Positions 7,716 through 18,200 of a DNA stretch of 64,000 bases are shown piece by piece. A program made the translations under genes and the position numbers. The notes under the pieces are model-generated. The model had not been told where the DNA came from. It saw only the letters and a program-made list of their open reading frames with translations, and made no database searches. Source of the stretch: Ornithinimicrobium sp. F0845 (lineage in GTDB: Bacteria > Actinomycetota > Actinomycetes > Actinomycetales > Dermatophilaceae); contig NZ_JALKAL010000017.1 in the NCBI RefSeq assembly GCF_023015765.1, positions 1 through 64,000 of the forward strand. Direction: 5' to 3'. The stretch's first letter is position 1. Each line of letters opens with the position of its first letter.

Positions 7716-10580
7716 GTGAGCAGCGCCTCCCAGCTCGCTGTTGCGCCAGGTTCCGTCGTCGTTGTCAGGGACGCGGAGTGGCTGGTGACCAGCGTCGAGC
7801 AGACGACTGACGGAGCGCTTGTTTCCGTGCGGGGCCTCACGGAGCTGGTCCGCGACACCAACGCGATGTTCTATGAGGGCCTCGACGACATCGAGGTCCT
7901 CGACCCCGCTGAGGCGACTGTCGTCGGCGACTCCTCGCCAGGCAACCGCACGACACGACTGTGGCTCGAGGCCACGCTGCGCAAGACACCGCTTCCGGTC
8001 AACGACACAGCCATCACCGTCTCCGCTGAGGCGCTCGCCGACCCCCTTGACTATCAGAAGGAAGCAGTCAGGAGGGCGCTCAATCCCGCGAACCTGCGCC
8101 CTCGCATCCTGCTCGCCGACGCCGTGGGGCTGGGCAAGACCCTCGAGATGGGCATGATCCTCTCTGAGCTGGCGCGGAGGGGCCGGGGCGAGCGGATCCT
8201 GATCGTCACGCCCCGCCACGTCTTGGAGCAGATGCAGCACGAGATGTGGACCCGCTTCGCGCTGCCGTTCGTCCGGCTCGACTCGGTCGGCATCCAGCGG
8301 GTCCGCCAGCAGCTCCCGGCGACCCGCAACCCGTTCTCCCTCTACAAGCGGGTCATCATCTCGATCGACACGCTCAAGAGCGACCGCTACCTCGCGCACC
8401 TGCGCAACCATCGCTGGGACGCCGTCGTCATCGACGAGTCGCACAACATCACCAACTCGGCGACGCAGAACAACCGACTCGCTTCCGTCCTGGCCCCCCA
8501 GACGGACGCCCTCATCCTGGCCTCGGCCACGCCGCACAACGGCAAGGCCGAGTCGTTCGCAGAGCTCATCCGCCTGCTCGAGCCGACGGCCGTCCGCCCG
8601 GACGGCTCCCTCGACGAGGAGGAGGTCGAGCGGCTGGTTCTCCGTCGTCACCGACACAGCCCCGAGGTCGCCCGCGTCGTCGGGGCAGCCTGGGCCGAGC
8701 GCAGGGAGCCCGTCAACAAGCTGGTCCCGGCCTCTCCAGCCGAGGACGACGTGGCCCACGAGCTCGCCGACACCTGGCTGCACCCGCAGAGTGGCAGCAC
8801 TCCGCACTCCAAGGGCAGCCGACTCTTCTCCTGGACGCTCGCCAAGGCCTTCTTGTCGTCGCCGGCAGCGCTCGAGGAGACCATCACGGAGCGGATCAAG
8901 CGGCTCAACGACAAGCTCCCCGCCGAGGCCACCGAGATCGAGGCCCTCGAGCACCTTCGGGATCTCAACCAGGCAGCCCACAAGGAGACCGGCGGCAAGT
9001 ATGCCGCGCTCCTACACCTGCTCGGCACCGTCGGCATCGCCAAGAACAGCTCCGAGCGGGTCGTCATCTTCGCCGAGCGCATCGCCACGCTGCACTGGCT
9101 CGCCGACAAGATCCGCACAGACCTCAAGCTTCCGCACGACGCCGTCGAGATCCTGCACGGTGGTCTGTCCGACCAGGACCAGCAGGCGATTGTGGAGAGC
9201 TTCAAGCAGGAGAACTCACCGATCCGAGTGCTTGTCACCGGTGACGTTGCCTCCGAGGGCGTCAATCTGCACCTGCAGTGCCATCAGCTGGTCCACTACG
9301 ACATCCCCTGGTCCCTCATCCGGCTCGAGCAGCGCAACGGCCGCATCGACCGTTATGGTCAGCGCAAGAATCCGCAGATCACCGCATTGCTGCTGGTGCC
9401 CACGCACCCCAAGTTCTCCGGCGACCTGCGCGTCCTCACCCGCCTGGTCGAGAAGGAGCACGAGGCGCACACCACGCTCGGCGACGCGGCCAGCCTGATG
9501 GGGGAGTACGACGTCGAGGCCGAGGAGAAGTCCATCCGCGAGGTCCTCGAGGGCAAGAAGGACTTCGACGAGGTGGTCCAGGACGCAGAAGGAGCCGCCG
9601 CCAAGGACGACTTCAGCGGGCTGTGGGCGCGACTCCTCGGCAGCGGCACGACGCCCCAACCGGCGCTTGCCGAGGATGTCGAGGACCACGGAGGCCTGTA
9701 TGCCGAGTCCGCAGACTTCCTGCGCCAGGCACTCGTGCAGGTCTACACCCAGCCGGAGGAGCCCTTGTCTGCCCAGGGTGGCGGAGTGGGCTGGCGAGAG
9801 CACTCCCACGAGCGGATCGTCGAGCTCAGCCCGCCCTCGGACCTGAAGAAGCGCCTCGAGGTGCTGCCTCAGTCTTATCTCGCGGACCGCAAGGTCACCG
9901 AGCGGTTCAAGCTCGTCACCACGAAGGAACGCGGCAGAGACCTACTGAAGAACGCGCTGAGCGACGAGTCCGACTCCACCTGGCCGGAGGCCCACTTCCT
10001 CGGCCCGCTCCACCCGGTGCTCGACTGGATCAGCGACCGGGCCCTGGCCAGCCTGGGGCGCAATGAGGTCTTCGCCGTGCGCGGCGAGGTCGACACCCCG
10101 TCCGTCCTGCTGCTCGGCTCGCTCACCAACCGGGCGGGACATACGGTGACCTCGGCCTGGCTGCAGGTGGAGTTCCCCAGCGGCGAGCCGGGCTTCGCCG
10201 TGGTGCAGCCCCACGTGTCGCCGGAGTCCATGCTCGGCTCGCTCGGGATCACCGGGCAGATGAGCAACCCTGGCGCAGTGGCCCAGGCGACCGCCCTCAA
10301 CCGCTTCATCCCGGTGGCCGTGCGCGAGGCCCAGCAATATCTGCGCAACGCTTTCACCGAGGCGGAGGCCGATGCCCGCGCCCGAGTCGACGCATGGGTC
10401 AATCGCGCTCAGCACTGGACCGAGGAGGCCGACGCACTCATCCAGCGCTCCCAGATCAAGACCCGCCGGATGAGCGTCGCCGAGGAGCAACGCCTCGCCC
10501 GCGAGCAGGCGCCCGATCGACAGCTGGTGCGACCACTGCTGCTGGTCGTCCCCGCCGACCACTCCGTGCAGGAGGGCTGA
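7716..10580 (+). CDS. DrmD-like SNF2 helicase
   Basis: This 954-aa SNF2-family ATPase has Walker A DAVGLGKT at residues 135-142, motif II DESH at 240-243, motif III SATPHNG at 270-276, and motif VI QRNGRIDRYGQ at 539-549. An N-terminal region of about 100 residues begins with PGSVVVVRDAEWLV, and the layout and length fit DrmD of class 1 DISARM. The family uses ATP to translocate on DNA and, with a cognate methyltransferase, blocks incoming phage DNA. The GTG start is chosen because AGGAG lies nine bases upstream. It is the first gene of a five-gene operon, and the methyltransferase follows after a single base. The 3' half (residues 560-954) has no motif I can name. Confidence 0.85.
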   Translation: MSSASQLAVAPGSVVVVRDAEWLVTSVEQTTDGALVSVRGLTELVRDTNAMFYEGLDDIEVLDPAEATVVGDSSPGNRTTRLWLEATLRKTPLPVNDTAITVSAEALADPLDYQKEAVRRALNPANLRPRILLADAVGLGKTLEMGMILSELARRGRGERILIVTPRHVLEQMQHEMWTRFALPFVRLDSVGIQRVRQQLPATRNPFSLYKRVIISIDTLKSDRYLAHLRNHRWDAVVIDESHNITNSATQNNRLASVLAPQTDALILASATPHNGKAESFAELIRLLEPTAVRPDGSLDEEEVERLVLRRHRHSPEVARVVGAAWAERREPVNKLVPASPAEDDVAHELADTWLHPQSGSTPHSKGSRLFSWTLAKAFLSSPAALEETITERIKRLNDKLPAEATEIEALEHLRDLNQAAHKETGGKYAALLHLLGTVGIAKNSSERVVIFAERIATLHWLADKIRTDLKLPHDAVEILHGGLSDQDQQAIVESFKQENSPIRVLVTGDVASEGVNLHLQCHQLVHYDIPWSLIRLEQRNGRIDRYGQRKNPQITALLLVPTHPKFSGDLRVLTRLVEKEHEAHTTLGDAASLMGEYDVEAEEKSIREVLEGKKDFDEVVQDAEGAAAKDDFSGLWARLLGSGTTPQPALAEDVEDHGGLYAESADFLRQALVQVYTQPEEPLSAQGGGVGWREHSHERIVELSPPSDLKKRLEVLPQSYLADRKVTERFKLVTTKERGRDLLKNALSDESDSTWPEAHFLGPLHPVLDWISDRALASLGRNEVFAVRGEVDTPSVLLLGSLTNRAGHTVTSAWLQVEFPSGEPGFAVVQPHVSPESMLGSLGITGQMSNPGAVAQATALNRFIPVAVREAQQYLRNAFTEAEADARARVDAWVNRAQHWTEEADALIQRSQIKTRRMSVAEEQRLAREQAPDRQLVRPLLLVVPADHSVQEG

Positions 10581-10581
10581 C

Positions 10582-13500
10582 ATGGCCACCAGCGACGCCT
10601 TCGTCATCGGCGAGGAGTGGATCAGTGAGCACTACTTCACCTCCGATGCACGCAACGAGTCGTTCCACTCCCAGGTGATCGCCCGCCGCAAAGAGTGGGA
10701 TGACGAGGAGGCCGAGACCGCCCGGTCCCGGTTCACCGAACAGCGCGGCGATCTGGAGCGTCGCCTCGGTGGGCTCGCCGAGGAGCCGAGCGAGACCGAG
10801 CTTCGCGAGTTGTATGCCGATCTGCTGGGTGTGCTGGGATACCGCACCGGGGAGTTCGAGCTGGCCACCGAGGGATCCGTCACCCTCGTGTCCTCGCCAG
10901 GCCTGACTGGCCCGGCACCCCTGGCGATCCTGACCGGGCGCCCCGCGGATGCGGTCGAGGACGTCATCGCCAAGGACGCCAGCACGCTGCTGCAGCCGAC
11001 CGAGTTGGAGGACGGAACCAAGATCTCGTCGATCGCGCGTCAGCTGTCGGCCCTCTTTTTCGCTGAGGACGGCCCGGAGTTCGCGCTGGCGCTGGCCGGT
11101 CGCTGGTGCCTGGTGGCCGAGCGGGAGCGCTGGCCCGAGGGCCGCTATCTCGCGATCGACCTGCAACTCGTCGCCGAGCGCAACGACACCAAGCGCGGCG
11201 GTGAGATCGACCGCGCCCTCACCTGCCTTGCGGCTCACTCCCTCGGCCCGGACGCCGACGGGTCGATCTGGTGGACCGAGGTGCTGGCCGAGTCCATCAA
11301 GCACACCGTCGGGGTCTCCGAGGACCTGCGCGAGGGCGTGCGCCGCTCCATCGAGATCATCGCCAACGAGGTCGTCGACCGCCGCCGGGCAAAGGGTCTT
11401 GATCCGCTCCCCGCGGATCAGGCGCAGCCCCTGGCTGTCCAGTCGCTGCGCTATCTCTATCGCATCCTCTTCCTGCTGTATGCCGAGGCCTCACCCGAGC
11501 TGGGCGTCCTCCCGACCGGCGCCTCGGAGTATGACGCTGGCTATGGCATCGACCGGCTGCGCGAGCTCACCCTGGTTGACCTGCACACCCAGCAGGGCCG
11601 CGACGGCACGCATCTCTATGAGTCGATCCACCTGCTGACCGGGCTGGTCGACCGCGGCCACACCCCGAAAGTCCCAGACTCAGCCGGACCGGATGGGCTG
11701 GTGTTCCAGCCACTGCGTGCCGATCTGTTCCGTCCTGCAGCGACAGCTCACATCGACGCTGTCGGCCTCGGCAACGAGGCGGTCCAGCGGGTGTTGCGCC
11801 ACCTGCTGCTCAGCCAGGAGAAGAAGGGCCGTGAGCGTGGCTTCATCTCCTATGTCGAGCTCGGCATCAACCAACTCGGCGCCGTCTATGAGGGCCTGAT
11901 GTCCTACACCGGCTTCTTCGCCGAGGAGGACCTGTTCGAGGTCGCCAAGAACGGCGACCCGTCGAAGGGATCCTGGGTGGTCCCGGTCGACCGAGCCGAC
12001 CACCTCGACGAAAAGGACTTCGTCCGTGAAGAGGACCCGGTCACCGGCGAGGACCGTGCCGTGCGCCACGCGAAGGGCTCCTTCGTCTTCCGCCTCGCAG
12101 GCCGGGAACGACAGCAGTCCGCGTCCTACTACACGCCCGAGGTGCTCACCCGGTTCACCGTGCAGCAGGCACTCGAGGAGCTGCTCGACCAGGACGATCA
12201 GCGCACCAGCGCTGCAGAGATTCTGGACCTGACGGTGTGCGAGCCGGCTCTCGGGTCCGGTGCGTTCGCCCTGGAAGCGGTCGACCAACTGGCCCGCGAA
12301 TATCTCTCCCGGCGTCAGGACGAACTCGGCAAACGGATCGACCCGGACGAGTACCCCAAGGAACTGCAAAAGGTCAAGGCGCACATCGCGCTGCACCAGG
12401 TGTATGGCGTTGACCTCAACGCCACCGCCGTCGAGCTGGCCGAGGTCTCGCTCTGGCTGTCGACCATGGTCGAGGGTCTGCAGGCACCGTGGTTCGGCCT
12501 GCGTCTGCGTCGGGGCAACTCGCTCGTCGGTGCTCGTCACGCCGCGTATCCCGCGGCCGACGTCCGGAACAAGTCCTGGCTGAAGTCCACGCCCGAGGAC
12601 CTCCCGCTCGCGGACCTGGCCCAAGAGATGGAGGACGTCGGTGTCGGCAACTCCGTGACCGCCAAGGTCTTCCACTTCCTCCTGCCGGCCGAGGGCTGGG
12701 GGAGTGCGGTCGAGGTGCCCAAGTCGGTCCGCGACCTCGCCGTCGATGAGGTCAGGGCACTCAAGACGTGGCGATCGTCCATGCGGCGGAAGCCGACGAA
12801 ACAACAGGTGGACCGCCTTCTTGGTTTGACCCAGCGGGTCGAGCAGTTGTGGAACATCAGCCTGCGCCGGCTGCGGATCGCGGAGCAGGAGTCGAGCCGC
12901 AGCCTCGACCTCTGGGGTCGGGACGACACCGAGCAGAAACCTGCTGTCACGCGGGAGCAGATCGAGGAATCGCTGGCCGACGCAGATAGTGCCTATCGGC
13001 GTCTCCGCCGGGTGATGGATGCCTGGTGCGCCCTGTGGTTCTGGCCGCTCACCGAGACAGATACCGAGCCACCCACGTTTGATGAGTGGCTCGATGCCCT
13101 GACGATGCTGCTCGGGACCGACACGCGCGACAAGAAGCGCGCCTGGATGGACACCTTCCAGGACCTCACCGACTGGGAGCAGCTGGGCGAGGCAGAGGAG
13201 CAGGACCGCATATATAGCGGTGCGGTGCGGGTCGACGCGGTCTTGTCCAAGCATCCTTGGTTGGACGTGTGCGAGGTGGTGGCCGGACAGCAAGGTTTCT
13301 TCCATTGGGAGTTGGACTTCTCGACCGTGTTCGCCCGTGGTGGGTTCGACCTGCAGATCGGGAACCCGCCGTGGGTGCGGCCGCAGGCGGACGTTGATGC
13401 CCTGTTGGCCGAGGGAGACGCGTGGTGGCAGCTTGCCCAGCGCCCCAGCGAAGATGAGCGGGCGAGGATGATGGGGGTGACCCTCGCGCGGCCGTGTGTG

Positions 13501-15204
13501 CAGGAGCTGGTTCTGGACGCAACCGTTGAGGTCATTTCCCTTCGTGAGTACGTCGGGCATGTGGTGAACTACCCGTATGTTCAGGGGCTTCAACCTGACT
13601 TTTACAGATGCTTCATGTCGCAGGTGTGGGCGCATGCATCGACGCGAGGGCGTTCGGCACTGCTTCATCCTGAGAGTCACTTCACAGAGGAACGCGGAGC
13701 ACTCTTGCGAAGCGCGACCTATGTCCGCCTTAGGAGGCACTGGCAATTCATCAACGAGTTGAAGCTCTTTGTGGATATCCACGATCTGGTGCGATATGGC
13801 GTTCATGTATATGGGTCGCGTCAGCCAGTCCACTTTCTTCACGCTGCGGTCCTGTACCACCCAGATACGGTGGAGAGATCCCTGGTGCATGATGGCACGG
13901 GACCGGAGCCCGGATACAAGCACGAGGGGAAGTGGGACCTGAGGCCTCACCGGGGGCGCATCCAACTTGTTGACGAACAGGTGCTAACCATGTGGCGGGA
14001 CGTGCTTGAGCCAGCAGATGTGCCTGCGTTGGCTACCCGAATGGTCTACACGGTCAACTCTGCAGCCAGTTCTACGCTGACGCACTTGGCGGGAGCTAGT
14101 CGTATCGGTGCGCTCGACCTGTCGTTCTCGTCAGGCTGGCATGAACGTAGTGACCGTCGGGCGGGACGCTTTGAGAGCGGGTGGGGCGAGGCTGAGTGGG
14201 AGGACGCGATTCTGCAGGGTCCGCACCTGCATGTCGCGACCCCGTTTTACAAGTCACCGAACCCTACGATGAAACACAACCAGGACTGGTCGGCTGTCGA
14301 TCTCGAGGACCTTGCGTCGGACGCGCTGCCGGTGACGTCGTACAAGCCAGCCGGTTCTCTCGCTGAGTACGATGCGCGGTATACGCACTGGGGCGACGAG
14401 GGGGAGGTTGCCGCGCGCGATCACTACCGCGTGGCGTGGCGCGCGATGGCGGCGAACACGGGCGAGCGCACGCTGATTCCCGCGCTGATCCCGCCGGGCA
14501 CCGCGCACATCCATGGAATCTTCAGTGCAGGTAAGCCGGACTTGCCCCTCTCGACACTTGGCGCTCTTGCGGGCGTGCTCTCGTCACTACTAAGCGATTT
14601 CGCCGTCCGAGCTGCTCCCAAAGCCACGGTGTACGGATCCGTTATTCAGCGCTTGCCAGCGTCGCGCCCGGAGCACCCGCTCGTGGCAGAGTTGGTTGTG
14701 CGAACGCTCCAACTGAACTGTGTGACCGATGCCTACGCCGATCTGTGGAACGAATGTTGGGACGACTCGTTCTTACGGGACTCCGCGGTGCTCGCGCGGT
14801 ATCAACCGACGGTGGGCACGCGCGAGTGGACAGCTGACGTGCCGCTGCGTCGGGCCGTTGACCGACGCAACGCACAAGTCGAGATCGACGCACTCGTCGC
14901 ATTGATGCTGGACGTCCCGATCGATGATCTGTGCACGATCTATCGCACCCAGTTCGCGGTCCTGCATGGTTACGACCAGCGTGACTACACCTACGACGCC
15001 AACGGACGGCTCGTGCCGAACAGTGTTCTGTCTGTGTGGCGGAAGAAGGGTGACTCGATCACCGAGGAGGAGCGGACAGAGGCGCATCCAGGCAGCGGGA
15101 TCGAGTACACCTACGAACTGCCGTTCGGCACGCTCGACCGCGAGGCCGACATGCGGACGGCTTACGCCGAGTTCGAGCGCCGGCTCGCCGAGCGGAGCGC
15201 TTGA
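10582..15204 (+). CDS. Large class I adenine-specific DNA methyltransferase (DrmMI/Eco57I-like)
   Basis: This 1540-aa methyltransferase has the SAM-binding motif EPALGSGAF at residues 554-562 and the catalytic NPPW motif at 928-931, which is diagnostic of N6-adenine methylation. Roughly 550 residues precede motif I, and about 370 lie between the two motifs. The segment after NPPW should hold target recognition; it is richer in A+T than the catalytic core (164 of 300 bases G+C at 13561-13860 against 198 of 300 at 12241-12540), which suggests exchange of the specificity domain. In DISARM, DrmMI marks host DNA as self and pairs with DrmD. Here it starts one base after the DrmD-like gene, and its TGA shares a base with the next ATG. 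Confidence 0.85.
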   Translation: MATSDAFVIGEEWISEHYFTSDARNESFHSQVIARRKEWDDEEAETARSRFTEQRGDLERRLGGLAEEPSETELRELYADLLGVLGYRTGEFELATEGSVTLVSSPGLTGPAPLAILTGRPADAVEDVIAKDASTLLQPTELEDGTKISSIARQLSALFFAEDGPEFALALAGRWCLVAERERWPEGRYLAIDLQLVAERNDTKRGGEIDRALTCLAAHSLGPDADGSIWWTEVLAESIKHTVGVSEDLREGVRRSIEIIANEVVDRRRAKGLDPLPADQAQPLAVQSLRYLYRILFLLYAEASPELGVLPTGASEYDAGYGIDRLRELTLVDLHTQQGRDGTHLYESIHLLTGLVDRGHTPKVPDSAGPDGLVFQPLRADLFRPAATAHIDAVGLGNEAVQRVLRHLLLSQEKKGRERGFISYVELGINQLGAVYEGLMSYTGFFAEEDLFEVAKNGDPSKGSWVVPVDRADHLDEKDFVREEDPVTGEDRAVRHAKGSFVFRLAGRERQQSASYYTPEVLTRFTVQQALEELLDQDDQRTSAAEILDLTVCEPALGSGAFALEAVDQLAREYLSRRQDELGKRIDPDEYPKELQKVKAHIALHQVYGVDLNATAVELAEVSLWLSTMVEGLQAPWFGLRLRRGNSLVGARHAAYPAADVRNKSWLKSTPEDLPLADLAQEMEDVGVGNSVTAKVFHFLLPAEGWGSAVEVPKSVRDLAVDEVRALKTWRSSMRRKPTKQQVDRLLGLTQRVEQLWNISLRRLRIAEQESSRSLDLWGRDDTEQKPAVTREQIEESLADADSAYRRLRRVMDAWCALWFWPLTETDTEPPTFDEWLDALTMLLGTDTRDKKRAWMDTFQDLTDWEQLGEAEEQDRIYSGAVRVDAVLSKHPWLDVCEVVAGQQGFFHWELDFSTVFARGGFDLQIGNPPWVRPQADVDALLAEGDAWWQLAQRPSEDERARMMGVTLARPCVQELVLDATVEVISLREYVGHVVNYPYVQGLQPDFYRCFMSQVWAHASTRGRSALLHPESHFTEERGALLRSATYVRLRRHWQFINELKLFVDIHDLVRYGVHVYGSRQPVHFLHAAVLYHPDTVERSLVHDGTGPEPGYKHEGKWDLRPHRGRIQLVDEQVLTMWRDVLEPADVPALATRMVYTVNSAASSTLTHLAGASRIGALDLSFSSGWHERSDRRAGRFESGWGEAEWEDAILQGPHLHVATPFYKSPNPTMKHNQDWSAVDLEDLASDALPVTSYKPAGSLAEYDARYTHWGDEGEVAARDHYRVAWRAMAANTGERTLIPALIPPGTAHIHGIFSAGKPDLPLSTLGALAGVLSSLLSDFAVRAAPKATVYGSVIQRLPASRPEHPLVAELVVRTLQLNCVTDAYADLWNECWDDSFLRDSAVLARYQPTVGTREWTADVPLRRAVDRRNAQVEIDALVALMLDVPIDDLCTIYRTQFAVLHGYDQRDYTYDANGRLVPNSVLSVWRKKGDSITEEERTEAHPGSGIEYTYELPFGTLDREADMRTAYAEFERRLAERSA

Positions 15205-18200
15205 TGGCAGAGCTCCTCCCGACCCTGCAGGCCCGGGAACTCGCGAACGGGCTGGTCGACTACCTGACGACGACGTTCGCCCTGGCCGATGCGGAGCCGC
15301 GGCGAGCGTTGCAGGAGTTCCTCGAGGATCCGGACGACGGCATCTTCAAGGGGCCCTACCTGAGGCTGCGACTGCCGTTCCGACCCGCGGACGAGGGGTG
15401 GCAGCGCAGCCTGGAGTGGCGCCCGGAGTGGACGCCCTACCGCCACCAGGCACAGGCCTACGCCCGGCTGAGCACGTTGGGCCGAGCTGGTCTGGGAGCC
15501 CGACCCGAGCCGACGCTCATCACCACGGGCACGGGCTCGGGCAAGACCGAGGCGTTCCTGCACCCGGTCATCGACCACGTCCTGCGGGCCAAGCGGGAGG
15601 GCGTCACCGGGACCAAGGCGATCATCCTCTATCCGATGAACGCACTGGCCGACGACCAGGCGCGACGGCTCACAACCACGCTGACACAGGACGCAGCGCT
15701 GTCATCGATCACCGCGGCGGTCTACACCGGCAACCAGACCGGCACACGAACGACCGTGTCGGAGGCAGGACTCATCACCGACCGGGCCGTCATCCGGGAC
15801 AGCGCTCCCGACATCCTGCTCACGAACTACAAGATGCTCGACCAGTTGTTGCTCCGCGCGGACGACCAGCCACTGTGGCAGCAGAGCGCGCTCTCGTTGC
15901 AATACCTGGTGCTTGACGAGTTCCACACATATGACGGCGCCCAGGGCACCGACGTGGCCATGCTGCTCCGGCGCCTCGGGCTCGCGCTCAAGCACCACTG
16001 GCCCGAGAACCACCCAGAGATCACGGACGAAGACCGCGCACGACCGCTGGGCCGGATCACGCCAGTCGCCACTTCGGCCACGCTTGGTGACGACGGCGAC
16101 CCCAGCGTCATGCTGTCCTTCGCCAGGACCGTCTTCGGTGAGGAGTTCGACTCGAACGCCGTCGTCACCGAGAGCCTGCTGACCTGGGAGGAGTGGCGCG
16201 GCCACGCGGCCTTGCCACCCGGAGTCGCTCCCCGGCGACTGGACGACCTGACGGAGCCCGAACTCGCGGAGTTCGTGGCCCACATTGACGCGCTGGCCGA
16301 CGATCCCGAGGCGCTGACCACGGAGCTGCTGGGGCGCCTCCACGATGGCGACATCCGTGGTGTTGACGCACTCAGCCTGATCAAGACCCATCCCGACGTC
16401 CAGGCCATCGTGGACAGGGCCAGCCGAGCCGCGGCATACCCCGACCTGCTGGGCGTGCTGTTCCCCCGGGGAACGACCGACGAGGCTGTGGAGAGGCTGC
16501 GACTCCGTGCCCTGGAGGGACTGGTGGCGGTGCTCAGCCACATTCGCGCTGACGAGGGGAGACGGGCTCTCGGCGTCGAACTGAACTTCTGGGTGCGGGA
16601 GCTGACGCGGATCGACCGCGTCGCCTCTGCGGTCCCCGCCTACCACTGGAGTGATGACGGCTCATGGGCCGGCACGGAGGACGCGGACACGCTCGGTGCG
16701 ACGTTCCCGGCGATCTATTGCCGGCACTGTGGTCGGTCCGGGTGGGGCATCCAGTTAGCGGCCGTGGGCAACGACCTCGCCGCCGAGGACAGCGACATCC
16801 GGCACAACCACCTGATCAACGAAGGGCGCTTCCGGCCGCTGCTGCACGCACCGATCGAGGACGAGAAGGCTCTCACGCACGAGGGCGCAGAGGGCCACAT
16901 CGAGGGGTTGCGCTGGCTCTCGGTCAGTGGACGCAGGCTCCTCGACCGGCGACCGGACGAGGACGACGGAGACCTCAAAGCGGGCCGGATCCTGCCGGTG
17001 CTCACCCGCACCGGGCAGGACGCTGACGAGCGGGCGCACAAGGACGACTGCCCCTCGTGCCAACAAGCGGATGGCATCCGGTTCCTGGGCACGGCGATCG
17101 CCACGAAGCTGTCCGTCTCGCTGTCGATCCTGTTTGGCAACGCCGTGCTGGACAGCGCGGAGAAGAAGTCCTTGGTCTTCACCGACTCGGTGCAGGACGC
17201 CGCGCACCGTGCTGGATTCGTCCAGTCGAGGTCTCACGCGATGACGTTGCGTGCCACGCTGAAGGACGCCATCGGCACGGTGCCGACGACTCTGGACACT
17301 CTCGTCGAGGACGTGATGGCCCGGGCCGGCGACGACCGATTCCACCGCTATCGCCTGGTGCCGCCGGACTGCTTGTTGCTGGAGCCGTTCGACCGCTTCT
17401 GGAAGGCCGACCGGCTGCAGGACGTGTCCGGGCGGGACCGCTCCTGGGTCAAGCGCCGGTTGCTCTTCGACGCCTCGCTGGAGGTCGGTCTGCAATCCGG
17501 GTTCGGGCGGACCCTGGAGTCGACCGGGTCGATCGTGGCCTCGGTCGACGCGGGCCCGAGCAGCACACTCCTGAGCATCGCCCGCACGGTGCTCACGCAG
17601 GACGAGGTCGAGCTGCTCGGCATCGCCCAAAACGATGATCGGCTGCTCGTCGCATGGGTGCGCGGGCTCCTGGAGCGGATGCGCCGGAACGGCGGCATCA
17701 ACCACGAATGGCTGGGGAAGTATCTCCAGGAGGACGGTCGGCGCTATCGGATCTGGGGTGGGCGGCCCAAGACCGGCATGCCTGCCTTCCCCGCAGGTCG
17801 GGCCGCGCCGGCATTCCCTCGAGTCGGCGCCCTGCTGGCCCGGCAGTCAGAGAGCGGGCTCGACACGGTCCGCTCGCCGCAAGGCTGGTATGCGCACTGG
17901 GCGGTCAAGTGCCTCGGGGTGAACGCCCAGCACGGGGCGAAGCTGGCTGAGCGGCTGCTGGCGGCACTGGCCGCGGCTGACCTGCTGGCGGTGACCGAGA
18001 CCCAGAGCCAGGGAAAGGTCTACGGCATACCGTCCGGATCGGTGCGCCTCCAGGCGACCGAGGCCAGCGATCTGGAGGACGGGCGCACCCTGCTGGTCTG
18101 CGACACGTGCCAGGACCAGCAGCCCGCCGCCCCGGAGGTCGCGGAGCAATTGGACGGTGCTCCCTGCCTCGTCGCCCGCTGCCGAGGCACTCTGCAGCGC

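Noticed and set aside
7659-8981. Leftward frame of 440 codons
   Set aside because: It is antisense to the DrmD-like helicase and lacks recognisable domains.
11680-13965. Leftward frame of 761 codons
   Set aside because: It is the complement of the methyltransferase gene, whose catalytic motifs are intact on the other strand.
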